Under the pieces are notes generated by a model, which was given only the letters and a program-made list of their open reading frames with translations, searched no databases and was not told the DNA's origin. A program made the translations under genes and the position numbers. Below are positions 33,923 through 43,082 of a DNA stretch of 64,000 bases, piece after piece. The stretch's first letter is position 1. Each line of letters starts with the position of its first letter. Source of the stretch: DATLCF01 sp035526505 (GTDB lineage Bacteria > Patescibacteriota > Saccharimonadia > Saccharimonadales > UBA4665); NCBI GenBank assembly GCA_035526505.1, contig DATLCF010000001.1:62001-126000 (forward strand), written 5' to 3'.

Positions 33923-34567
33923 ATGAACCCCGAGCAATATCCGAACGGGCAGAACCCCTACGACTTCATCCTTAATGCAGGCAAGCCGCCCAAACGCAGC
34001 CCTATGGCCAGTGCAAGCGGCGGTTCCCCGCTGGTTAAGATTGCCCTGCTGGTCGGTGGTGGCGCCGTTGTCCTGATGATCGTACTATTTATTGGTATTT
34101 CGTTGCTGAGCGGCAGTAACAGCAGCACACTTAGCAGCACCGAACTCATTAGTGTTGCCCAGACCCAGAACGAGCTGGCCCGCGTGGCCGAAAAAGGCCT
34201 TTCCGGCAGCAGTCAGCAAACAGTCAAGAACCTGGCAATCACCGTAGAGTTGAGTATGCAAACCCAGCAAAAACAACTCATTGCGCTGTTGGGCAAACAA
34301 GGCCATAAAGTAAAAGAAAAAGAATTGGCCCTAAAACAAAACGCCACCACCGACCAGCAACTTACCAGCGCCACCCAAACCAGCACCTTTGACACCACCT
34401 TTTCACAAATCATGCAGAACCAGCTGACCGCTTATGCTGCGACCGTTAAGCAGTTGTTCAATAAAGCTACACTGGAAAGCGAACGTACCCTGCTGAGTGA
34501 TGACTACACCCAGGCCCAACTACTTCTAAGCCAAGTACCGTCTGCCGAATCGCTTAAGGGCGAATAG
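33923..34567 (+). CDS. Membrane-anchored hypothetical protein, 214 aa
   Basis: A Pro/Asn-rich cytosolic N-terminus (about 40 residues), one membrane helix (IALLVGGGAVVLMIVLFIGISLL) and an extracellular, Gln/Thr/Ser-rich helical domain of about 150 residues without cysteines. Not assigned to a family. The gene follows a small Shine-Dalgarno-led ORF by five bases, and its own Shine-Dalgarno sequence is weak. Confidence 0.72.
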   Translation: MNPEQYPNGQNPYDFILNAGKPPKRSPMASASGGSPLVKIALLVGGGAVVLMIVLFIGISLLSGSNSSTLSSTELISVAQTQNELARVAEKGLSGSSQQTVKNLAITVELSMQTQQKQLIALLGKQGHKVKEKELALKQNATTDQQLTSATQTSTFDTTFSQIMQNQLTAYAATVKQLFNKATLESERTLLSDDYTQAQLLLSQVPSAESLKGE

Positions 34568-34571
34568 AACC

Positions 34572-34895
34572 CTAAACGCCAGTTACCAAATTGTACGACA
34601 AACGGATAAGCGCCTGGATCTCTTCCCAATCCAGCTGCCCCGTTAGTAATACTGTATTCCAGTGTTTTTTATTCAAATGATAGCCTGGCAGCACACTTTC
34701 GTACTTTTCGCGCAACAATTGCGCCAGCTGCGGGTCGCACTTAAGACTCAAACGAATAGGACTGCTCTTTTCGGCCACAAGCGCGAACATTTTATCACCA
34801 GCCTTGTACACCGCCACATCTTCGCCAAAGGGATAGTCCAAACGCGCATTGGGCATGGCCAGCAAATACTCCTCAAGTTCTTTGTGCGTGACCAT
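34572..34895 (-). CDS. MmcQ/YjbR-family protein
   Basis: A 107-residue small alpha/beta protein with the family order: LLAMPNARLDYPFGEDVAVYK, MFALVAEKSSPIRLSLKCDP, then GYHLNKKHWNTVLL and a closing helix. The double-wing fold resembles DNA-binding domains, but no function is established. It starts four bases after the HAD gene's stop codon and belongs to the same transcript. Confidence 0.85.
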   Translation of the reverse strand: MVTHKELEEYLLAMPNARLDYPFGEDVAVYKAGDKMFALVAEKSSPIRLSLKCDPQLAQLLREKYESVLPGYHLNKKHWNTVLLTGQLDWEEIQALIRLSYNLVTGV

Positions 34896-34899
34896 ATTC

Positions 34900-35346
34900 T
34901 TACTCTAGCACGTCAAGTAAATGGGCCAGATTGGGGATAAGATGGTCTGCGCCAGCCGTTTGCAAATCGGTGCTAGAGCCAAACCCATGGGTCACACCCA
35001 CCGTCTTACCAACTGCCGCGTTTTTGCCAGCCAGAATATCTACCGCCATATCGCCCACCATAATGGCCTCGTGCGGTTGTGCTCGCAGCTCTTCCAGCAC
35101 CAGCAACAGCCCGGAGGGGTGCGGCTTTGAATACAAAATACGGTCAGCCGGCACCACCGAGCCAAAATAGTGCCGCACACCCAATTGTTCCAGTGTTTCC
35201 AGGCTATGGTTGCTGCCCGAGGTCAACACTCCCACGCTCACGCCCAAACGCCGCAACATAGCCAGCAGTTCGGCAGCATGCGGATACAGTGCGTTTTCAC
35301 GCACATTCAGCAGCGTACCGTTCAAGTCAAAAACAACAGCTCTCAT
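34900..35346 (-). CDS. HAD-superfamily hydrolase, small
   Basis: 148 residues. Motif I reads FDLNGTLL, motif II VLTSGSN, motif III KPHPSG, and motif IV GDMAVDILAG, the layout of phosphoglycolate-phosphatase-like HAD proteins with a minimal cap. The usual general-acid Asp at position +2 of motif I is Asn9, which should weaken classical phosphatase activity. No Shine-Dalgarno sequence; TATAAT lies 17 bases upstream of the ATG. Confidence 0.85.
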   Translation of the reverse strand: MRAVVFDLNGTLLNVRENALYPHAAELLAMLRRLGVSVGVLTSGSNHSLETLEQLGVRHYFGSVVPADRILYSKPHPSGLLLVLEELRAQPHEAIMVGDMAVDILAGKNAAVGKTVGVTHGFGSSTDLQTAGADHLIPNLAHLLDVLE

Positions 35347-35392
35347 AACAATAATTTAAGCTAATTATATACTCAACTTGTATTTAAGTAAA

Positions 35393-35947
35393 CTAGTTTG
35401 AATTACTACGCAACCATTCCAGATAGTATTGCCATTCGGCAATACTGGCCTGTATGTCATCGAACGCGCGGTGGGCGTCGTTTTTTTCAAATTCCACCCC
35501 GTATTTGCCCTGCATGTAAATCTTGAGACTGCTGACATCCAACATGCGGTAGTGCAATAATGCATCTACCTCCGGCCACCACTGTTTAATAAAAATCCGA
35601 TCGTTATGAATGGAATTGCCAGCCAAAATTGCCGGCTCGGCACCAAATTGGGCTGTAATAAAGCCGACCAGTTCGTGTTTGACATCTTCTTCCGGCCGGC
35701 CTTCGCTGCGGATACGTTCCGTTAGACCGCTTGCGCCGTGCTGGGTGGCCGCCCATTCATTCATCCCCAGTAGCTTTTTCTCTGGCTGCTTAATAATAGC
35801 CTCGAAACTGGCCAGCGTTTTAAACGTAAAATCGGTTACCTCGGCTGCAATCTCGATAATTACATCCTTACCCGGGTCCAGCCCGGTCATTTCCAAATCT
35901 ACCCACAACAGCTTGGTAGGGATTGCGCGCTTATCAAACTCTGCCAT
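35393..35947 (-). CDS. orn: Oligoribonuclease
   Basis: A DEDDh 3'-5' exonuclease that degrades RNA dinucleotides, the last step of mRNA turnover. The Exo I motif WVDLEMTGLDPGKD, the segment SIHNDRIFIKQWWPEVD, and the C-terminal HRAFDDIQASI (His and Asp of DEDDh) are present. 184 residues, normal. Its presence explains why the NrnA-like protein in this window can be non-catalytic. TATAAT ends eight bases before the ATG. Confidence 0.94.
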   Translation of the reverse strand: MAEFDKRAIPTKLLWVDLEMTGLDPGKDVIIEIAAEVTDFTFKTLASFEAIIKQPEKKLLGMNEWAATQHGASGLTERIRSEGRPEEDVKHELVGFITAQFGAEPAILAGNSIHNDRIFIKQWWPEVDALLHYRMLDVSSLKIYMQGKYGVEFEKNDAHRAFDDIQASIAEWQYYLEWLRSNSN

Positions 35948-35955
35948 ATGCGGGC

Positions 35956-35961
35956 ATTATA
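35956..35961 (-). promoter_or_regulatory. -10 box of orn, leaderless type
   Basis: TATAAT with eight bases to the ATG at 35947; no Shine-Dalgarno sequence. Confidence 0.5.
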
Positions 35962-36053
35962 TCGTCTTGGTGCGTAATATGCCATTTACCCTTATGCTTA
36001 TTTGACTTTATACAGTTTTTATAGTATTGTTACAAGTATCAAGATCGAAAAAT

Positions 36054-37871
36054 ATGTTAGATCAGCTCCACTCCCCAAACTTTACTTCACTGTCTGGCCA
36101 CGAGGCGTTCCATCCTGATCAACTGCATCTAGATACCCAGCAGCAGGAGCTACTAACCAACGCTGTTAGTGGGCGTAATGCTGGGTTTAAACATGAGATA
36201 AACAGTCTAGAGGCAGTTGGCCAGCAGTACCCTATCGCACAAACCACCGAAACAGTCGGTGGCGTGCGTAGCGAATTGACTGATATCCTGGGGGCCAAAC
36301 TGGAAGCACACCTTGCTACACCGGCGGGGCAGACAGATGCCGAAATTGCTCACCTTAGGCAGCTGGTGCGAGACCCGCAATCTATGACAGTAGTCGGGAA
36401 AACAGCCCTTGCCCAAGCCTTAGGCGTACAGGCAAGCGGCCTGAGAGGAAGGTTAACCGCCAAAAGTACCCGCGACCGGCGCCTGCACGCTGCAGCCCAG
36501 ACCCGACTGGCCGAACTAACTGCCGGGGAGCCTGCCGATATAGCCGAACAAGCAAAGTGGGATGCCGACAGTATAGCCCACCCAGCGCTTCGGCAGCCAA
36601 CTGAATCTAGGGGGCCAGACAAACCTGAAAGTGCAACCGAGATGCTAGCTACGCTTGAGGCGCATCAAGCAAAGCAGGCCCAACGCCAACAACGGTTCAT
36701 ACAAGCCTGGGAGGCTGCGCAACCCGTTGCGCTGCGCTCGGTGTTAAAAGCGCTTGCCAGGCAAGAACTTACAGCTGACGAGCTTGTAGATCACTTACAA
36801 CACCAAGCAGCGCGCGGTGACAATGAAGCGCGCCGGGCATTAGGCAGCAGGCTTTCCAACGGCTTGGGCTGGTTACGCAACGCGGCAGTCAAAACATTCG
36901 CCCAGGCATCCCTGGTTGGTAACGTGTACGGACCTGTAGAAAAATCGCTGGTGCAAGCCTATGAACAAGCTGCCAGCAGTTTGGCGAGCGTACTCCATAA
37001 CCGTCCAACCCATGTTGATGTGGCTGGCCCTGTAGAACAATCCGTTGCAGTAAAACAGGCCGAACTTGCCGAGGCTGGCATTGATAGCAGCCACACGCAG
37101 TATTGGCACTTTACCCCCAATACACGCAAAATTGCACAAAATCCGGCGCGCGCGCTTAAACCGGGTGCTGCTGACGACGTGCAAAACACCACTGGCGCGC
37201 ATTCCAGGGGTGTCCACTTTATTAAACCTGGTGATTGGCACGATCTGAAAGGCACCGAAACCGGCCAAATGTATATGGACTACGCGCATGTCAGACAAAC
37301 GCAAACAGGAGAACGCATTAGGGGCGGGCTAGGGAGTGCTGTTGTATTTCCCCTTGGCATCCTGGCCAAAGCTACACCGCTGCGCAATGAGCGTAAAATT
37401 ATTGCTGGAGATGATGGACAGCACCGGGCGGCAGATGCTACGTTCCGTCGTGCAGACAACAGCGCTAACTACCAATATTCTCTTCGAGACGCATTTGTTG
37501 TACCTTTTTATGACAGCAACCAGGTGCCTTATGAGGCCATAGTTATCGATTCGGAAGCACACCCCCCGAAATTTAAACCAGTAGCCGAACCTGTCCGGGA
37601 GATTTTCCGACAAGCCAACTATCCCGATTGGTGGATTGCGGAACGTATTATTGACATACCCGATGATATATTCGTACAAGGAGCCCAGGCGGTGGCCGTC
37701 TATGCCCAGGCCGAGATTGCCGAGCGGCTAGAGCGTATGGGCCCAGCACAGGCCGTTGTCCCGCTCGAATCCAAACAAGGCCAGTGGGAAACGCTTGACA
37801 CTCATGGCCAAACCCGCAGCGGATACCACAGCAAACCCGACATCGAAACCCTGATTACTGCTGCGGCTTAA
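36054..37871 (+). CDS. Large hypothetical protein, 605 aa
   Basis: Not recognised. The first 300 or so residues are helical, Gln/Ala/Arg-rich and without membrane segments. The C-terminal part is a mixed domain with [15 protein letters not shown], a segment [15 protein letters not shown], and [20 protein letters not shown], which could be an enzyme or effector domain. The upstream promoter is TTGACT (36002-36007)-17-TATTGT (36025-36030). I chose the ATG at 36054; a TTG at 36027 lies on the -10 box. Its 3' end overlaps msrB by 17 bases. Confidence 0.72.
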   Translation: MLDQLHSPNFTSLSGHEAFHPDQLHLDTQQQELLTNAVSGRNAGFKHEINSLEAVGQQYPIAQTTETVGGVRSELTDILGAKLEAHLATPAGQTDAEIAHLRQLVRDPQSMTVVGKTALAQALGVQASGLRGRLTAKSTRDRRLHAAAQTRLAELTAGEPADIAEQAKWDADSIAHPALRQPTESRGPDKPESATEMLATLEAHQAKQAQRQQRFIQAWEAAQPVALRSVLKALARQELTADELVDHLQHQAARGDNEARRALGSRLSNGLGWLRNAAVKTFAQASLVGNVYGPVEKSLVQAYEQAASSLASVLHNRPTHVDVAGPVEQSVAVKQAELAEAGIDSSHTQYWHFTPNTRKIAQNPARALKPGAADDVQNTTGAHSRGVHFIKPGDWHDLKGTETGQMYMDYAHVRQTQTGERIRGGLGSAVVFPLGILAKATPLRNERKIIAGDDGQHRAADATFRRADNSANYQYSLRDAFVVPFYDSNQVPYEAIVIDSEAHPPKFKPVAEPVREIFRQANYPDWWIAERIIDIPDDIFVQGAQAVAVYAQAEIAERLERMGPAQAVVPLESKQGQWETLDTHGQTRSGYHSKPDIETLITAAA

Positions 37872-38247
37872 AATCCAGCGCAGCTGAATTGATGCATAGG
37901 CGATCACCCGTAGGCTGATCGGGCGCGTCGTGAAAAATGTGGCCCAGGTGGCTGCCGCACACCGCGCACATTACCTCGGTGCGCTCCATATCGAGTGAAC
38001 TATCTTGGTGAAATTTCACTGCCCCCGGCTTGGCATCGTAAAAACTGGGCCACCCGGAGCCACTGTCAAACTTGGTGCTGCTGTCGAACAACTCGCTGCC
38101 ACATACTGCACACGTGTACATGCCGCTTTTGTCGTTGTGCAGCAGCGCACCGGTAAACGGTGCCTCGGTGCCCTTTTCGCGTAAAATATGGTACTGCTCG
38201 GGTGTTAATTTTTGGCGTAGCTGGTCGTCTGTAAACTTTTTAGACAT
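37855..38247 (-). CDS. msrB: Peptide-methionine (R)-S-oxide reductase
   Basis: Repairs methionine-R-sulfoxide in proteins. 130 residues with both zinc CxxC pairs (CAVCG, twice), the [13 protein letters not shown] motif and the catalytic Cys in [11 protein letters not shown]. It sits 15 bases after mscL, probably in one transcript, and has a GGGGGG-type Shine-Dalgarno sequence. Confidence 0.95.
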   Translation of the reverse strand: MSKKFTDDQLRQKLTPEQYHILREKGTEAPFTGALLHNDKSGMYTCAVCGSELFDSSTKFDSGSGWPSFYDAKPGAVKFHQDSSLDMERTEVMCAVCGSHLGHIFHDAPDQPTGDRLCINSAALDFKPQQ

Positions 38248-38262
38248 ACCACCCCCCTACTA

Positions 38263-38742
38263 TTATTTGTCTTTCTTTTTGGTAAGCTTGTCGAGCTTTA
38301 GTAATTTGAATGTGTAATACACAATAGCTGCTACGAATACAAATGAGATAAGCGTGGTTACAAACGACCCCCAGCCAAAGGTGCCTGCCTTAGGCCCAAT
38401 ATGCATGGTAAAGGTTTTTTCGGCAAGTGTGCCCTGCCCGGGCAATAGCAAACCAATAAGCGGGTTTACAAAACTGGCAATAAATTGGTCTACCACCTGT
38501 TTAATTTGCGTGCCCAGCACCAAACCTATGGCCAGCCCCACCACACTTTGTTCGCGCAAAAAGTCCACAAAGCCATTCACTTGCTTGGCCATGACATCGT
38601 CCAATACATCGGCTTTGGCCAAAGGGCCAAGGTGCTTCAGGCGGGCCTTGGCCTCGCGCTTTAGCTGTGCCTCGGACTTTTCGGCCAGTGGCACTTCAGC
38701 CTGTTGCTGGGCATCAGAATTGGCAACTTTTTTTGCGGTCAT
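38263..38742 (-). CDS. mscL: Large-conductance mechanosensitive channel
   Basis: A pressure-relief channel. The first membrane helix region GFVDFLREQSVVGLAIGLVL and the following FIASFVNPLIGLLLPG are diagnostic; a second helix (GSFVTTLISFVFVAAIVYY) precedes a basic tail. At 159 residues it has an N-terminal extension of about 50 charged, helical residues that is not typical of MscL. GGGAAAT lies upstream of the ATG. Confidence 0.95.
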   Translation of the reverse strand: MTAKKVANSDAQQQAEVPLAEKSEAQLKREAKARLKHLGPLAKADVLDDVMAKQVNGFVDFLREQSVVGLAIGLVLGTQIKQVVDQFIASFVNPLIGLLLPGQGTLAEKTFTMHIGPKAGTFGWGSFVTTLISFVFVAAIVYYTFKLLKLDKLTKKKDK

Positions 38743-38799
38743 ACAGCATTTCCCATTAGTAGCCCTATTGTACTGCTATTAGGGGTAGATGCCAAACGC

Positions 38800-39279
38800 T
38801 CAACTCGTCGCCAAACACTGGTTTCGCTTTACAGCGATGGCAAGAGCCACCTCCCCGCCTGCAGTTGATATAGTGTACGTTTGTCCGGTTCGCTCTGGGT
38901 CGGCCCCAAATCGTATAACTTCATCCTGTCCTTCAAGAGCGATAAGGCCCTCATTGCGGACTTCAACGAGATCTCTTGCCGCCCCCTGCCGTAGCGCCAT
39001 GCCATACATTTTACCCTTATAATTTACGGCTAATGGATTTAAGACACAGATCTCTGTGGGTTTCCCAGATTCACTATCTTGTTCGATCACGTGTGGACCT
39101 GCAAGATAGGGTATGCCCGTGCCATTTGCCACCACCTTATTCACTGCCCGCTCTTCAGCACGAGCAAGGGTTTCGCCACCAGTGCTTCCTGTTTTGCAAG
39201 CGGCTGAGCCCAATGTTATTACTACAGCCAGCGCTACTGTTTTGCCAAATGTTTCGGGGCCTTTTCGTATCATAAGCAT
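38800..39279 (-). CDS. Putative lipoprotein, 159 aa
   Basis: A signal-like N-terminus (MLMIRKGPETFGKTVALAVV, then a hydrophobic core) ends at SAAC, a weak lipobox. The mature part of about 130 residues contains one conserved-looking pair of cysteines (EICVL and RNQC) and alternating strands. Family unknown. TATAGT (39292-39287) ends seven bases before the ATG, fixing the start at 39279. Confidence 0.62.
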   Translation of the reverse strand: MLMIRKGPETFGKTVALAVVITLGSAACKTGSTGGETLARAEERAVNKVVANGTGIPYLAGPHVIEQDSESGKPTEICVLNPLAVNYKGKMYGMALRQGAARDLVEVRNEGLIALEGQDEVIRFGADPERTGQTYTISTAGGEVALAIAVKRNQCLATS

Positions 39280-39286
39280 GAAGCTT

Positions 39287-39292
39287 ACTATA
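39287..39292 (-). promoter_or_regulatory. -10 box, leaderless type
   Basis: TATAGT with seven bases to the ATG at 39279. Confidence 0.45.
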
Positions 39293-39320
39293 CGTAAGCC
39301 GCTTGTGTAAAAGGTTATAT

Positions 39321-41012
39321 TTACATCTTTTGCGGTGCGGCAATGCCTAGCAAGGTCAGGCCGTCTTGCAGCACGTCGGCATAGGCGCGCACCAAGTGCA
39401 GGCGCAAGGTTTCGCGGGCATCGCCCACTACTCGATTGTGTTCGTAAAAACGGTTAAACACCTGGGCTAGCTCGTACAAATAGGTGCAGATGTGGTGGGG
39501 CATGAGGTCGGTTACGGCCTGCTGCAATACTTCGGGGTATTCGCCAATTTTGCGGGCCAGGCTACGTTCGGCCGGTTCCAGGCCAGCTTCGGCATTTGGT
39601 GCCGTACGATCTTGCTTGGCCTTGGCTAAAATGCTGCGGGCACGGGCATGGGCATATTGCAGGTAGGGGCCACTGTTGCCCTGCAGGCTTACCGATTCGG
39701 CCGGGTCGTAAATAAGGTCTGGCCCAATACGCTGCTTTAGGAATGCATATTTTACCGCACCCAGCACGGCCTGCTCGTCGTCGCGGCCGGTGACAGCCTT
39801 GTTGGCGTTGTGCGCCGCGTCCAGCACATCGGTGGCACGCAAAATATTGCCCTTGCGGCTGCTCATTTTGACCCCGCCCTGCAGCTTGACGTTGCCGTGG
39901 GTCAGGTGGACACTGCGCTTGGCCAGCTCCGGCTGGAACTGTTCGATGCTTTTAAGTACCACCTTCATATATTCCACAATGTCGTTGCCGGTAATAACCA
40001 GCGAACGGTCAAAATGGTAGTCCTGCCATTTAGCCATAATGAGGCCAACGTCCTTGGCTTCGTAAGTGGGCAAGCCCTGGGAGTTAATAAACACGCGGGT
40101 ATGCAAGCCGTATGGTTCGCCCTCGAACACTATTGCCCCGTTACTTTGCTTGTATACCCCCCTATCATGCTGTTCGCGTACCGTTTGCAGGCCTTTTGCG
40201 CTGGTTTGGCTTTCCGGATAATATTTTTCGAACTGGGTGCCGATGCGGGCGTAAAACTGGTCAAAATAGTCGTAGCTCCACTGGCGGCATATCCAATATA
40301 TTTGAGCTAGGGGCGAATCGTGATCGTTTTCGGTGTGGAACCGATACACTTCTTTGTTCAGCTCAATAATATCGGTCTTGGCTTGTTCGTCGTCCTCGTA
40401 TGCTGCGGTCCCTTTTATATATTGGTTGGTCAACCAATCGGAACGCTGATGCTCGGGAATGTCGTGTAGTTTTTCCGGATATTCACCACCCAGTGCTTGC
40501 ACAATGGCCCACATGGTTTTGCCAACGTGCAGGCCCACGTCACCGCCAAAATTAACGCGGTGTACCTGGCCGCCAGCCATGGCAATTAGATTAGAAATGG
40601 CATCGCCCACCACACTGGTATACAGGTGCCCGGCATGCAATACCTTAAAGGGATTAGGGTCGGAGTATTCGGTCACTACCACTTGGTCCTTGTAGGTCTG
40701 GGGCTTGCGCGTGGGCGCCTGTATAGCTTGCAGCAAAAGGGCTGCATCGTTAAGGGTAATGTTAATAAACCCGGGGCCGGCAGCCTTGGTGCGTTTGATC
40801 TCAATGAGCGTAGTAGTACCGTCCAGGTGCTCGATTATTAGGTCGGCCACCTGGCGGGGCGGCTGGTTAACGCGGCCGGAAAGCTGCAGGGCTACGTTGG
40901 TAGCATAATCGCCAAATTGTTCATCTGGGCGGGTCAGTACCGGCCGCACTTCTACCTTGAACACGTCCTGTATCACATTGGCCAGGGCCTGCTCGATTTC
41001 CTTTTCTTCCAT
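39321..41012 (-). CDS. argS: Arginyl-tRNA synthetase
   Basis: A class Ia synthetase of 563 residues. It has the N-terminal Add-1 domain (DEQFGDYATNVALQLSG), a HIGH-type motif in HAGHLYTSVVGDAI, a KMSKS-type motif in KMSSRKGN, and the anticodon-binding DALR domain at the C-terminus (EHNRVVGDARETLRLHLVRA). TATAAT (41026-41021), with an upstream TG making an extended -10, ends eight bases before the ATG; leaderless. Confidence 0.96.
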   Translation of the reverse strand: MEEKEIEQALANVIQDVFKVEVRPVLTRPDEQFGDYATNVALQLSGRVNQPPRQVADLIIEHLDGTTTLIEIKRTKAAGPGFINITLNDAALLLQAIQAPTRKPQTYKDQVVVTEYSDPNPFKVLHAGHLYTSVVGDAISNLIAMAGGQVHRVNFGGDVGLHVGKTMWAIVQALGGEYPEKLHDIPEHQRSDWLTNQYIKGTAAYEDDEQAKTDIIELNKEVYRFHTENDHDSPLAQIYWICRQWSYDYFDQFYARIGTQFEKYYPESQTSAKGLQTVREQHDRGVYKQSNGAIVFEGEPYGLHTRVFINSQGLPTYEAKDVGLIMAKWQDYHFDRSLVITGNDIVEYMKVVLKSIEQFQPELAKRSVHLTHGNVKLQGGVKMSSRKGNILRATDVLDAAHNANKAVTGRDDEQAVLGAVKYAFLKQRIGPDLIYDPAESVSLQGNSGPYLQYAHARARSILAKAKQDRTAPNAEAGLEPAERSLARKIGEYPEVLQQAVTDLMPHHICTYLYELAQVFNRFYEHNRVVGDARETLRLHLVRAYADVLQDGLTLLGIAAPQKM

Positions 41013-41020
41013 ATAGCCCG

Positions 41021-41026
41021 ATTATA
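41021..41026 (-). promoter_or_regulatory. -10 box of argS, extended, leaderless type
   Basis: TGTTATAAT with eight bases to the ATG at 41012. Confidence 0.55.
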
Positions 41027-41038
41027 ACAGATTAGGGC

Positions 41039-41713
41039 CTACACTTTTTGCTGGCGCAGGTTGCGGCCCACAAACCAGCTAACCGTATATACGCTGGCCA
41101 ACAGCACAAAAAAGCTAAGCGTGGTCGATACTACCTGCGGATGGGCGCGCGGGCTTAGCACCCGATTGGACACATCCACTAACACGCCGGATGGATTCGC
41201 CAGTATATCCCATGTATTCCAACGCAAGTCGCGACCGATGTATATAGCAAAACTGCACAGCAGCAGCACCGCGCCGATAAGCAACGCGCTGGAACGCTTA
41301 CTGAGCCGCCTAAGCAGCTCCTGGTGCACCAGGTGTAAACTGAGTAACCCCAGCACTACGCCATTAAAAATAAACGATGTAAACATCACGACATCCGACA
41401 ACAAGTCTACCCTTTGCACGTCCTGCAAATGCACATAATCAGTAATCATGTAAAAACTATTAGGTAAAAAGCCCACCCATAGCAAGGTAATAGCCAATGC
41501 CTGCCAGCTAGACCACAGTTTACGGTGCAAAATACGTTCCAGCCACAGCACAATTAACAGGGGTATCCAGGCTAAAAACAAATTCCAGATAAGATAGGCA
41601 AACTCGGCATCGTGGTTACTCAGTGCACCGGTCGCAAACAGCACAACACTGGTGAGCGTGCTCCCCATTAACGCCAATCCCAGCCGTATGCGGCCGGATA
41701 TATAAAAACGCAT
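41039..41713 (-). CDS. DUF1361-family membrane protein
   Basis: 224 residues with about six membrane helices. The family's pattern is clear: YLIWNLFLAWIPLLIVLWLE, then LLWVGFLPNSFYMITDYVHL and the GLLSLHLVH helix. Function unknown. TATAAT (41726-41721) ends seven bases before the ATG. The 26-base gap to argS contains the argS -10 box. Confidence 0.86.
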   Translation of the reverse strand: MRFYISGRIRLGLALMGSTLTSVVLFATGALSNHDAEFAYLIWNLFLAWIPLLIVLWLERILHRKLWSSWQALAITLLWVGFLPNSFYMITDYVHLQDVQRVDLLSDVVMFTSFIFNGVVLGLLSLHLVHQELLRRLSKRSSALLIGAVLLLCSFAIYIGRDLRWNTWDILANPSGVLVDVSNRVLSPRAHPQVVSTTLSFFVLLASVYTVSWFVGRNLRQQKV

Positions 41714-41720
41714 ATAGCCT

Positions 41721-41726
41721 ATTATA
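41721..41726 (-). promoter_or_regulatory. -10 box, extended, leaderless type
   Basis: TGGTATAAT with seven bases to the ATG at 41713. Confidence 0.5.
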
Positions 41727-41741
41727 CCAACCCTGTCACAA

Positions 41742-43016
41742 TTACCACTCTACTCCGTGTAAGTACCCTTTAAACAAATGCCTGTTATGGGGAGCGGCTA
41801 TTTTTCGACGTGCTTGCTCGCACAGGCGTTGTACGACTTTAGTATGGATATGTAATGTTTTCCCGATTTCTTTAAAATCCTCCATTCCGCCCCCGTCCAG
41901 CCCATAGCGTTGTCGAAAAATCTCGGCCTCATCCGGTGTCGCCTGAGTTGTAAGAATGTGCTCGATAATCGCCTTTAGCTCGGTATACATAGTTTCATCT
42001 TCTACCGATAGCGACGACGTATCGGCAACAAAATTACCCAATTGATCGCTGCCTGCTTCCGTCCCTACGGGCATGTCTAACGAAAGGGGACGATCGGTAT
42101 TGTATAGCTGTAGCTCCAAAATTTTCTCTTCACTCACGTTGAGCTTTGCAGCAAGCTCCTTATGCGTGGGCGGACGGTTGTACTTTGCTCGCAATTCCTC
42201 TTTCGCATTATGCAGTTGCCGGAGTGTGTCATACAACCACTCTGGAAGGCCTACAAGCCTAGCCCCTGGGAAAGCCCGTTTAATACGTTGCTCAATCCAA
42301 GCTGTAGAATAGGTCGTAAAAGCATACCCCTGGGTATAGTCAAATTTTTGCATAGCATGAACTAGACCCGTATTGGCTAATTGGATAAGCTCTATGGGGC
42401 TTAACCCCCGGCCACCATATTTTGAACGACCGGCGACTTTAATTGCCCACCGTACATGAGCCTCGACAAGATGATTTTCTGCATCCTTACCATCATTAAC
42501 TAGCAAATTGAGCTCAGTAACCGCATGCTTACCCATATCTTGTACAATCTCTTTCGCCCACGCGAGATATTCTTCTACTTGAGGTTGTACTTTTGCAGCA
42601 TCGGTCAACCAGTCGGCATCCATATCTTTTCTGCTTCTGCGCGTTGGTCTTAGACGCGCAACCTCAACGGATGTCAGGTGCCATAACGCCTCTTCCTGCG
42701 ATTCTGGGTTGGTGAGCGCCAATAGTATAGAGGCGGTTACCCCGGCTTCAATACGCTTTGACAATTCCACTATTTCTTCTTTAGTAAGGTCTTGGGTGCG
42801 GGGATTGGCATCTATATCCAAGAAGTAATCCTTTCGATCATCGCCAGTGACACGCCGGCCCCCCAGAATGGGCGGCAGCTCATCCGGATCTTCCACGCCA
42901 CTGGGCAAAATAAGACTCCACTGGCCCACCTCCAGGCCCGTTTTATCCAACGGTACGTCATGATTGTGTATGTTGGCACCCCCATGGAATTGTTCTGTTA
43001 CATTTTCTGCTGCCAT
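41742..43016 (-). CDS. Alternative sigma-70-family factor
   Basis: 424 residues. Region 2 is evident in AHVRWAIKVAGRSKYGGRG and the melting segment YAFTTYSTAWIEQRIKRAF; region 3 in VGLPEWLYDTLRQLHNAKEE; and region 4 with a helix-turn-helix near the C-terminus (FKEIGKTLHIHTKVVQRLC). It is clearly diverged from the rpoD product in the same window and has a long N-terminal region of about 130 residues. The start at 43016 is supported by GAGGAG; TACAAT further upstream gives a leader of about 20 bases. A target regulon cannot be read. Confidence 0.88.
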   Translation of the reverse strand: MAAENVTEQFHGGANIHNHDVPLDKTGLEVGQWSLILPSGVEDPDELPPILGGRRVTGDDRKDYFLDIDANPRTQDLTKEEIVELSKRIEAGVTASILLALTNPESQEEALWHLTSVEVARLRPTRRSRKDMDADWLTDAAKVQPQVEEYLAWAKEIVQDMGKHAVTELNLLVNDGKDAENHLVEAHVRWAIKVAGRSKYGGRGLSPIELIQLANTGLVHAMQKFDYTQGYAFTTYSTAWIEQRIKRAFPGARLVGLPEWLYDTLRQLHNAKEELRAKYNRPPTHKELAAKLNVSEEKILELQLYNTDRPLSLDMPVGTEAGSDQLGNFVADTSSLSVEDETMYTELKAIIEHILTTQATPDEAEIFRQRYGLDGGGMEDFKEIGKTLHIHTKVVQRLCEQARRKIAAPHNRHLFKGYLHGVEW

Positions 43017-43082
43017 TCCGCTCCTCTTATACACTGCGCGCAAATATTGTATAAGCAGCCTAGGGGTATTGGCAACGCATAG

